A stretch of DNA of 64,000 nt, taken from contig JAVBWA010000008.1 of assembly GCA_036677685.1 (NCBI GenBank), forward strand, positions 1 to 64,000. Direction: 5' to 3'. Below are positions 33,878 through 40,024 of the stretch, in pieces (the first letter of the stretch is position 1; each line of letters begins with the position of its first letter). The DNA is from JAQUBU01 sp036677685 (GTDB lineage Bacteria > Bacillota > Syntrophomonadia > Syntrophomonadales > Syntrophomonadaceae). The notes beneath the pieces are model-generated. The model ran no database searches. It was given only the letters and a program-made list of their open reading frames with translations, and was not told the DNA's origin. The translations under genes were made by a program, and so were the position numbers.

Positions 33878-34000
33878 TCAAGAGTTTTTAATATTTTTCT
33901 TAATTTTTGATGGTTTTCTATTGATGATTCCTATTTCCTGACCAACCTCGAACTTGACTCGCTCCAATATCATATCGGGAACAGTTTTCTTTTCTTCCAT
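33878..34000 (-). CDS. Short SASP-like protein (40 residues)
   Basis: A small frame preceded by GGAGGTGAAAG: MEEKKTVPDMILERVKFEV then GQEIGIINRKPSKIKK. The stretch LERVKFEVGQEIGI resembles the first helix and GPR-site region of alpha/beta SASPs (compare FKYEAAQDV in the gene downstream), but the second SASP motif (GGxMxKxxI) is missing. It may be a minor SASP or a worn copy. It lies 73 bases upstream of the SASP gene, on the same strand, and follows the fakA terminator. Confidence 0.6.
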   Translation of the reverse strand: MEEKKTVPDMILERVKFEVGQEIGIINRKPSKIKKNIKNS

Positions 34001-34014
34001 TCTTTCACCTCCAT

Positions 34015-34053
34015 AAAAAATAATACTACCGGCAAAATTCTTGCTGGTAGTAT
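34015..34053 (-). terminator. Terminator after fakA
   Basis: On the minus strand AATACTACCAGCAA pairs with TTGCCGGTAGTATT across a short loop, followed by ATTTTTTA. It is 75 bases past the fakA stop. Confidence 0.8.
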
Positions 34054-34127
34054 TAGAATGCTTTTAAAGTCCATATTCTATTTTTCCAATAATTTATAGT
34101 TAAAGAGAAAAACCCATGAAAATAACT

Positions 34128-35756
34128 CTATTCGACCGATATCAAATAACTATAATGAGGCTGCCCGCCATAGTGAAAATCAATTTCGCAGTCGGGATAT
34201 TTATCCTGAATATGTTTTTCTTGTTTAACAGCTTCATATTCAACTATATCTTTACCATATACCAGAGTAATCAACTGACTGTCATCGTCTATCATTTTTT
34301 CCAGAAGTTTATCGATAACTTCGCTTATACTAGAAGCTCTAACAGCCACTTCATCGCAAAGAATACCTATAATATCTCCTATTTTTATCTCCAACCCGTT
34401 AATCGATGAATCCCTGACGGCATGAGTAACTTCTGCATATTTTACCTGCTCCATCTCTGCTGCCATGGCGGCACTTACACTCTCTAAGTCGCCATCGGGA
34501 TCAAAAGCGATTAGAGCGGTTATAGCTTGCATAACCGCTCTGCTGGGAATAACCTCCACCGGCTTTTCGTATAATTGTTTAACCTGTAATGCAGTCATAA
34601 TAATATTACTATTATTAGGCAACACGATAATAGTCTCAGCATTTACCTGCCGGCAAGCGTTGAGTAAATCTTCAGTGCTTGGGTTCATGGTTTGACCGCC
34701 CTCAACAATTATGTCAACACCCAGGCTCTTTAATATTTCAACTATTCCATCTCCGGTAGCAACTGCCACGATTCCTATCTTGCTCGGAGCTCCGGCATTT
34801 GCTTCAATTTCTTCCCAATTATTGATATGATTATGTACTTCTTCCTGCATATTGTTTATCTTAATATCACTGAGGCTGCCCCATTGTAAACAACATTCCA
34901 GCACTTTGCCGGGGTGATTCGAATGGATATGTACCTTAATCAAATCTTCATCACCGACCACCAGCATGGAATCGCCCAAAGGTGCCAGATGATCCTTGAT
35001 ATCTTTCAGGTCAAGCTTTTCCCCTTTTAAAAGCACCTCTGTACAATATTGAAATTCAATTTTTAAATCGCTTTCAGCCACTTTACTTGTAAGTGAAGGA
35101 ATAGATTTAATCTGGTAATCATCAAGAAGAATATCTTTATCCTGCAGCAAGCCCTCAAGCGCACCCTCCAAAAAGAGCAGCAGCCCTTTTCCTCCCGCAT
35201 CAACTACCCCGGCTTCCTTTAAGATGGGCAGCATTGAAGGAGTCTTGGCCAGGGTAGCATATCCTGCCTGAATACCTGCCATCAAAGTTTCGACTAAATC
35301 CTTCTTCTTGGAAGCTTCGTTTTCACAAGCGCGGGCGGTCTCCCTGACCACGGTCAAAATTGTGCCCTCGATTGGTTTCATTACCGCTTCATAAGCAGTA
35401 TCCGACCCGGTCCGTAAAGCTAAAGCCAGTTCACCTGCATCGGCCTTTTCTTTTCCGTCCATACTGCGGGCCATACCCCGAAAAACTTGAGAAAGAATTA
35501 CTCCCGAGTTTCCCCGGGCTCCCATCAAAGAACCCATGGAAACAGCCTTGGCCACCTTGCCCAGATTGCTCCCATAGTTCTTTTCCCCTTCTTTTACTGC
35601 GGATAAAAGGGTCAAATACATGTTGGTTCCGGTATCCCCATCAGGTACCGGAAACACATTAAGCGCATCAACACTATCGCGATTATGTTCTAATTTTATG
35701 CACCCGGATTTAACCATTCTAACAAAATCATTGCCGTTAATAAAAGCCAAACTCAA
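34128..35756 (-). CDS. fakA: Fatty acid kinase catalytic subunit (DAK2/DhaL family, YloV)
   Basis: A 542-residue protein. The N-terminal DhaL-type kinase domain has the Mg-ATP motif NVFPVPDGDTGTNMYLT near 30 and GARGNSGVILSQVFRGMA near 78. The C-terminal half (about 300-540) is the family's FakB-interacting domain, with GIVAVATGDGIVEILKSLG and NTETIIVLPNNSNI-like text (ETIIVLPNNSNIIMTA). FakA phosphorylates fatty acids held by FakB; FakB is not in this window. The start is TTG at 35756 with GGAGG nine bases upstream. It follows the Asp23 gene by 14 bases, the conserved rpmB-yloU-yloV order. Confidence 0.92.
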   Translation of the reverse strand: MSLAFINGNDFVRMVKSGCIKLEHNRDSVDALNVFPVPDGDTGTNMYLTLLSAVKEGEKNYGSNLGKVAKAVSMGSLMGARGNSGVILSQVFRGMARSMDGKEKADAGELALALRTGSDTAYEAVMKPIEGTILTVVRETARACENEASKKKDLVETLMAGIQAGYATLAKTPSMLPILKEAGVVDAGGKGLLLFLEGALEGLLQDKDILLDDYQIKSIPSLTSKVAESDLKIEFQYCTEVLLKGEKLDLKDIKDHLAPLGDSMLVVGDEDLIKVHIHSNHPGKVLECCLQWGSLSDIKINNMQEEVHNHINNWEEIEANAGAPSKIGIVAVATGDGIVEILKSLGVDIIVEGGQTMNPSTEDLLNACRQVNAETIIVLPNNSNIIMTALQVKQLYEKPVEVIPSRAVMQAITALIAFDPDGDLESVSAAMAAEMEQVKYAEVTHAVRDSSINGLEIKIGDIIGILCDEVAVRASSISEVIDKLLEKMIDDDSQLITLVYGKDIVEYEAVKQEKHIQDKYPDCEIDFHYGGQPHYSYLISVE

Positions 35757-35770
35757 GTCGATAATCCTCC

Positions 35771-36133
35771 CTATTTACCTGCCAGAACTTTAACCCCTTT
35801 TACATTAACATTAACCGCCGCCACGTGAAAACCGGTATTGTTATTAACTACATAGCTGACTTTTTGAATTACATTGCTGGCTACTTCATTTATTTTTATA
35901 CCATAACCCACTATTACATGCACATCGATAACCAGTCCTTCCTCGGACAGGCGAACATTTACACCCTTGCGGATGGACTCTATACCCAGGATGCTGCTTA
36001 GACCCGATTGTATATCCTGTGGAACCATTCCCACCAAACCATAACAATCGACCGTTGCCAAACCTGCAATGGTTTCGATTACTTCTTTGGCGACCTCAAT
36101 GTCTCCCAGTTCAGTAGTTTTGAGCTTGTACAT
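35771..36133 (-). CDS. Asp23/Gls24 family protein (YloU-like)
   Basis: A 120-residue Asp23/Gls24 domain protein: LGDIEVAKEVIETIAGLATV near 7, LVGMVPQDIQSGLSSILG near 33, LVIDVHVIVGYGIKINEVA near 68 and TGFHVAAVNVNVKGVKVL at the end. Family members are membrane-associated and linked to envelope stress or lipid metabolism. It is translated just before fakA and diverges from rpmB. AGGAGGGAATACC precedes the ATG. Confidence 0.92.
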   Translation of the reverse strand: MYKLKTTELGDIEVAKEVIETIAGLATVDCYGLVGMVPQDIQSGLSSILGIESIRKGVNVRLSEEGLVIDVHVIVGYGIKINEVASNVIQKVSYVVNNNTGFHVAAVNVNVKGVKVLAGK

Positions 36134-36256
36134 GGTATTCCCTCCTATTCTACTATAAAATAATTCTACAACTTAATATTTATTCCTCCTTCTTGCCCTT
36201 TTCCTGGTCTTCTGGTACAATATTCAGGTGCAATGTTTTAGAGAGGGGGCAAGAAA

Positions 36257-36445
36257 ATGGCCAAATGTGATATATGTGGAAAAGGTATTAGCTTTGGCAA
36301 AAAGTACAGCCATTCCCATATAAGAACCAACCGGCAATGGAAACCTAATGTGCAGCGGGTTAAAGCAATCGTTAACGGAACTCCTAAAAGAATTTATGTT
36401 TGTACCCGTTGTTTACGCTCTGGAAAAATCCAGCGGGCAATATAG
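36257..36445 (+). CDS. rpmB: 50S ribosomal protein L28
   Basis: A 62-residue L28 of the four-cysteine, zinc-binding form: CDICGKGISFGKKYSHSH at the start, RTNRQWKPNVQRVKA in the middle and VCTRCLRSGKIQRAI at the end. GAGAGGGGGCAAGAAA precedes the ATG. It is read alone, opposite to asp23-fakA. Confidence 0.97.
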   Translation: MAKCDICGKGISFGKKYSHSHIRTNRQWKPNVQRVKAIVNGTPKRIYVCTRCLRSGKIQRAI

Positions 36446-36461
36446 GCATATAAGAAAACCG

Positions 36462-36496
36462 GCCTTGGATGTAATATCTAAGGCTTTTTGCTTTTT
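36462..36496 (+). terminator. Terminator after rpmB
   Basis: GCCTTGGAT and ATCTAAGGC pair around a short loop and are followed by TTTTTGCTTTTTT. Confidence 0.75.
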
Positions 36497-36500
36497 TAAG

Positions 36501-36660
36501 CATCGTAAGAAACTGCAGAGCAGTTTCAACACAATTTAATCATTCCCGAAGGGAATCAATATAAGTGGTCCCCGTAGGGGGCAACACACCGCTGTAACGA
36601 GGCGGAGGATTAGAACCCGACTGCTTATTAAATAAGAGGGTCATCTTTTCGTCTCATTAT
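36501..36660 (+). repeat. Dispersed repeat family A, copy A2, reaching into hslO
   Basis: Starts CATCGTAAGAAACTGCAGAG, with the GAAACTGC/GCAGTTTC hairpin, and has an insert with small hairpins CATTCCCGAAGGGAAT and TCCCCGTAGGGG. It then continues AACGAGGCGG...AACCCGACT...GTCATCTTTTCGTCTCATT. Its last 33 bases overlap the 3' end of hslO. The same insert is seen only in copy A3. Confidence 0.75.
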
Positions 36661-37527
36661 CGCTTCTATTTCTTCAGGTTCAAAGCAATATACTTCGTTG
36701 CAGAAATTGCAGGTTAACTCCAGTTTCCCTTCGCTTCTGTAAATATCGTAAATCTCCTCCATAGTGAAACTGCTCATTACAGCAGCTAACCTGTCCCGGC
36801 TGCATTTGCACTTAAAAGCCAGAGCTTGCTCACTCACCAGATTGTAGGGTATACCCGTGAATACGAGGTCCAGAATATCCTCCAGCCCCTCATGGTTCTT
36901 CATCACTTCACTGATAGCTCCCATACCCAATATATTGGCCTCAATTTGGGCTAAAAATTCAAGGCCGGCTTCCGGCAAAGCCTGAACAAACAGGCCGCCA
37001 GAGGCTTTAATACTGAGGTCTGTATCTACTAAAACACCCAGAGATACCAGGGATGGAATCTGTTCCGATTTAAGATAATAACTGGCCAGGTCCTCGGCTA
37101 TCTCTCCGCTGACCAATGGAACTGTACCGGTAAAGGGCTGCTTAAGCCCAATATCCTTGATTACTTCCAGTTCCCCCGCTTGGCCGACCAGACCTCCGAC
37201 ATCGAGCTTACCCGGCATTCGTTCAGGCAAGTCAGCCTCCGGAGTGGAAAGCAGTCCCCGTACATTACCCTGTGAATCAGCACTGGCAATTATAGTCCCA
37301 GCCGGTCCATTGCCATTAACTCTTATAGTTAAAGCATCGTTATCCCCTTTGAGATCGCTGCCCATCATTAAAGCTGCGGTTAAGACCCGGCCTAAAGCTG
37401 CCGAAGCAGTGGCCGAGGTACGATGCCGCCTATGAGCTTCCTCCACTACCGCTGTAGTATGGGCAATAAAAACACGAACTTGTTTATTATCATCAATTGC
37501 TTTTAACAGGTAATCCCTACTTATCAT
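36628..37527 (-). CDS. hslO: Redox-regulated chaperone Hsp33
   Basis: A 299-residue Hsp33. The N-terminal domain has DYLLKAIDDNKQVRVFIA, RTSATASAALGRVLTAALMM near 35, IRVNGNGPAGTIIASADSQG near 68 and a middle substrate-binding part. The zinc-redox switch is complete: CKCSRDR near 239 and CNFCNEVYCF near 272. It prevents aggregation under oxidative stress. The last residues (MRRKDDPLI) come from sequence matching repeat family A, so the C-terminus was probably remodelled by repeat insertion. AGAGGGTAAAGTA precedes the ATG. Confidence 0.95.
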   Translation of the reverse strand: MISRDYLLKAIDDNKQVRVFIAHTTAVVEEAHRRHRTSATASAALGRVLTAALMMGSDLKGDNDALTIRVNGNGPAGTIIASADSQGNVRGLLSTPEADLPERMPGKLDVGGLVGQAGELEVIKDIGLKQPFTGTVPLVSGEIAEDLASYYLKSEQIPSLVSLGVLVDTDLSIKASGGLFVQALPEAGLEFLAQIEANILGMGAISEVMKNHEGLEDILDLVFTGIPYNLVSEQALAFKCKCSRDRLAAVMSSFTMEEIYDIYRSEGKLELTCNFCNEVYCFEPEEIEAIMRRKDDPLI

Positions 37528-37998
37528 TACTTTACCCTCTCTTTTAGAAATTCAATGTCCATAATACTATAAAATATCTAGTTTAGGAAACCGGTAAGAT
37601 TCCTGGCAACCAGCCCTCCAATGACCGGCCTGGCTGGTATATTCAGCCATAATTCACTCTAATCCTGTTATTTTCTGGCGAAATCATTTAACATTGATTT
37701 TTCGTTATTTTCTTATAAACATAAGCAACCTGCCTCTAACCTTGCCTTGATTAGTTTCAAAAATCCTTAATCAAAAATCTCTGGTTTCCCTCATTATCCC
37801 ATTAGCGCGTTTCTTTAAAGATTTTGGTGAATAGTTCACTATTTGTAAAAGCACTACCAATTACCGAGACTTGTCCATATTTCAGGCATTATAAGCAGTT
37901 TGTATAATTATTAGGACATGGACTAAAATTTATTTACCACTGGTGGTTAATCATTAAGCAGTTCTTTCATAATTAAACAGACCTCGAAAGGAGTTTTT
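37528..37998. other. Gene-free region before the 3D-domain gene
   Basis: No gene, riboswitch or repeat family copy that I can recognise. It is A/T rich and contains a hairpin-like inverted repeat ACCAGCC/GGCTGGT at about 37609-37638. It should hold the promoters for hslO (minus) and for the plus-strand secreted protein. Confidence 0.5.
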
Positions 37999-38619
37999 AT
38001 GCTTAACAAAAGATTATTAACGCATATAGTTTTAATTGCAATCCTGATTAGCGGAATAATGATTTTTCATACTGATAGTGTTTCGGCAGCTGATACCAAC
38101 CTTAGCTGGGGCTCTCGCGGAGATGCGGTAGCAGCTTTGCAAAAGACTTTGAATAGCCAGGGATACTGGTGCGGTACGGTTGACGGTATTTTCGGAGCCA
38201 ATACTTATGCAGCGGTCAAGAAATATCAAAATGCAAATGGCATTTCAACTACCGGCACGGTTGGCCCCCTTACCCGCAAAGCTTTGGGACTTTCTTCTGC
38301 CTCCAATAGCAACACTACGGTTTCACGAGGTGCAAGGACTTTTAATGTTATGGCCACCGGTTATTGTTCATGTAATAAATGCAACTATCCCTATGGTGGA
38401 CAACCTTCTTACTTAGGCTACCCTTTGGGCAGGGGCATTATTGCTGTAGATCCCAGAGTAATACCCATGGGCAGCAAACTTTATGTTGAAGGCTACGGTA
38501 GTGGTATAGCCGCTGATCAGGGCAATGCTATAAAAGGCAGCCACATTGACCTGTGTTTCAGCAATCATCAGGAGGCTTTAGACTGGGGTGTCAGAACCGT
38601 AAGCGTCACCGTTTATTAG
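37999..38619 (+). CDS. Secreted peptidoglycan-binding and 3D-domain protein
   Basis: A 206-residue exported protein. The signal peptide is LLTHIVLIAILISGIMIFH with a cleavage site near VSAADTN. A peptidoglycan-binding type 1 domain follows (about 34-90: LSWGSRGDAVAALQKTLNSQ, WCGTVDGIFGANTYAAVKKY). The C-terminal 3D domain (about 110-206) shows the aspartates in GIIAVDPRVIPMGSKLYV, AADQGNAIKG and HIDLCFSNHQEALDWG. 3D domains have a lytic transglycosylase-like fold, so a role in cell wall or spore cortex remodelling is likely. CGAAAGGAG precedes the ATG. Confidence 0.93.
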   Translation: MLNKRLLTHIVLIAILISGIMIFHTDSVSAADTNLSWGSRGDAVAALQKTLNSQGYWCGTVDGIFGANTYAAVKKYQNANGISTTGTVGPLTRKALGLSSASNSNTTVSRGARTFNVMATGYCSCNKCNYPYGGQPSYLGYPLGRGIIAVDPRVIPMGSKLYVEGYGSGIAADQGNAIKGSHIDLCFSNHQEALDWGVRTVSVTVY

Positions 38620-38635
38620 ACATAGCAAACTACTC

Positions 38636-38672
38636 CCAAAAGCAGTTTGGATTATTTCCAGACTGCTTTTTC
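38636..38672 (+). terminator. Terminator after the 3D-domain gene
   Basis: AAAAGCAGTTTGG and CCAGACTGCTTTT pair around ATTATTT, followed by a short T-run. Confidence 0.75.
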
Positions 38673-38696
38673 CGGTTATTTTGACGTTCTTTTTTA

Positions 38697-38879
38697 GGCA
38701 TCGGAAGAAACTGCAGAGCAGTTTCAATACAATTTAATCATTCCCGAAGGAAATCAATATAAGTGGTCCCCGTAGGGGGCAACACACCGCTGCAAGGAGG
38801 GGGATTAGAAACCGCCGCCTGTTTTGTTAATAGGAACCCGACCACTTAAAGAAGCAGGGGACATCTTTTCGCCTCGTTT
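38697..38879 (+). repeat. Dispersed repeat family A, copy A3
   Basis: Starts GGCATCGGAAGAAACTGCAG and carries the same hairpin insert as A2 (CATTCCCGAAGG, TCCCCGTAGGGGG), then CACACCGCTGCAAGGAGG. It ends with module b: CCGCCTGTTTTGTTAATAGG...GCAGGGGACATCTTTTCGCC and CTCGTT. It is directly followed by A4 in the same orientation. Confidence 0.8.
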
Positions 38880-39015
38880 AAGCATCGGAAGAAACTGCGG
38901 AGCAGTTTCAACACACCGCTGCAAGGAGGCGGGAAACATATTTATATCCATTCCTTTCCTTCACTCAAGGCACAAAATGTAATAAAAAGATTTCTTTGAG
39001 ACTTCGCCTCGTTAT
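38880..39015 (+). repeat. Dispersed repeat family A, copy A4, abutting coaD
   Basis: Starts AAGCATCGGAAGAAACTGCG, then GAGCAGTTTCAACACACCGC and GGAGGCGGGAAACAT. It carries module a (TCCATTCCTTTCCTTCACTC, GGCACAAAATG) and ends GACTTCGCCTCGTTATA. The end coincides with the coaD stop codon, which is read from the complementary TATAACGAGGCG. Confidence 0.8.
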
Positions 39016-39500
39016 ATAGTATCTGCATTAATCTTCTTCTCCAGCCCTTGTTTTACAACTTCCGGTACCAGGGAACTTACATCGCCTCCCAAGAGTGCCG
39101 CTTCTTTGACCGCACTGGAACTTATAAATGTATAGTTGCTGTCTGACATAACGAATATTGTATCTATATCGGGAACAAGTTTTTTATTCATCATTGCCAT
39201 ATGCATTTCATAGTCAAAATCGGTAACCGTTCGCAAACCCCTAATAATTGCACAAGCCTGTTTCCCCTGCAGGTAATTGGCCAACAACCCGCTGAAGTAG
39301 TCCACCTCGATATTGGGTAGATGTTTAACACTTTCTTCAATAAGGTTAACCCGTTCTTCAAGACTAAATAATGCATGTTTAGAAACATTGTGAATTACCG
39401 CAATGATTATCTTATCAAATATCTTGCTGGTTTTCTCCAGGATATCAATATGTCCGTTGGTAACCGGATCAAAGCTTCCTGGATAGACGGCAACCTTCAA
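39012..39500 (-). CDS. coaD: Phosphopantetheine adenylyltransferase
   Basis: A 162-residue PPAT, the penultimate enzyme of coenzyme A synthesis. The nucleotidyltransferase motif VAVYPGSFDPVTNGHIDIL is at the start, IIRGLRTVTDFDYEMHMAMM near 88, and the ISSSAVKEAALLGGDVS motif near 128. The stop codon TAA is formed at the edge of repeat A4. GGGAGAGAAAATTTTG precedes the ATG. Confidence 0.97.
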   Translation of the reverse strand: MKVAVYPGSFDPVTNGHIDILEKTSKIFDKIIIAVIHNVSKHALFSLEERVNLIEESVKHLPNIEVDYFSGLLANYLQGKQACAIIRGLRTVTDFDYEMHMAMMNKKLVPDIDTIFVMSDSNYTFISSSAVKEAALLGGDVSSLVPEVVKQGLEKKINADTI

Positions 39501-39594
39501 AATTTTCTCTCCCTTCAGAATATCCTGCCTGTTTTATTCGTATATTTTACCATTTAAAAATGGATTTAAAAAGAACGCGGTCGAAGTTCTTTGG

Positions 39595-39971
39595 ATCGAA
39601 TAGGAGGCCATTAATTGGGTGACCAGCCTCACCAACACCGTATGTACCGTTTGGTCTACAGCACTTTTATAGTTTACACATTACTTTGCAGATATAGAAG
39701 CTTTATCCCAGATACTTGACCTTGCTCCCGTATGCTGCCTGTGTTTTCTACCGATTCACCCTCAGAAATAGTTTCCCTTCGATGTATGGGAGAATATGGG
39801 CTATTCTATGCTTGGCTGCTTATGTGTTTTCTGTTTGTCAGACCAGAGTTTTGCCTCGGCTTCCTTCGGATTCCACCTCACAATGGACACCCCTCCCTTG
39901 GCTATGTACCTGGCACTATCAACCCGCACCAGGGACTTTCACCCATTAAACTGCGCCCATGCCAAGCACAC
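39595..39971 (-). mobile_element. ORF-less group IIC intron (ribozyme relic) inserted after the etf terminator
   Basis: On the minus strand the 5' end GTGTGCTTGGCATGGGCGCA, then TAATGGGTGAAAGTCCC and GGTGTCCATTGTGAGGTGGA, match group IIC introns such as that of Oceanobacillus iheyensis (GTGTGCCCGGCATGGG..., GTGAGAGTCCC). The 3' end has a domain V-like TAGACCAAACGGTACATACG, then GTGTTGGTGAGG and the terminal CTCCTATTCGAT. Only about 377 bases separate the ends and no maturase frame remains. The domain V stem still pairs, with several G-T pairs, and the catalytic-triad position reads TGC instead of CGC/AGC. The insertion lies three bases after the T-run of a terminator in the same orientation, the known target preference of class C introns. 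Short plus-strand frames here are spurious. Confidence 0.8.
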
Positions 39972-39974
39972 CAC

Positions 39975-40008
39975 AAAAAAAAGAGACCTCAATGCGAGGT
40001 CTCTTTTT
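39975..40008 (-). terminator. Terminator of the etfB-etfA-oxidoreductase operon
   Basis: On the minus strand AGAGACCTC GCATT GAGGTCTCT is followed by eight T residues. It is a strong rho-independent terminator 17 bases after the Fe-S oxidoreductase stop, and the apparent target of the intron. Confidence 0.93.
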
Positions 40009-40024
40009 GAACCTTAAATAGATG

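Noticed and set aside
37528..37998. Possible riboswitch before the 3D-domain gene
   Set aside because: No conserved core of a known class (SAM, c-di-AMP, c-di-GMP, lysine) could be matched by eye; only one weak hairpin is present.
36501..39015. Possible CRISPR-like array
   Set aside because: The repeats are more than 120 bases, few, mostly unevenly spaced and modular, with no uniform spacers and no cas genes.
39716..40017. Three overlapping small plus-strand proteins
   Set aside because: They lie in the complement of the group IIC intron relic and terminator; such peptides are a common mis-annotation of intron sequence.
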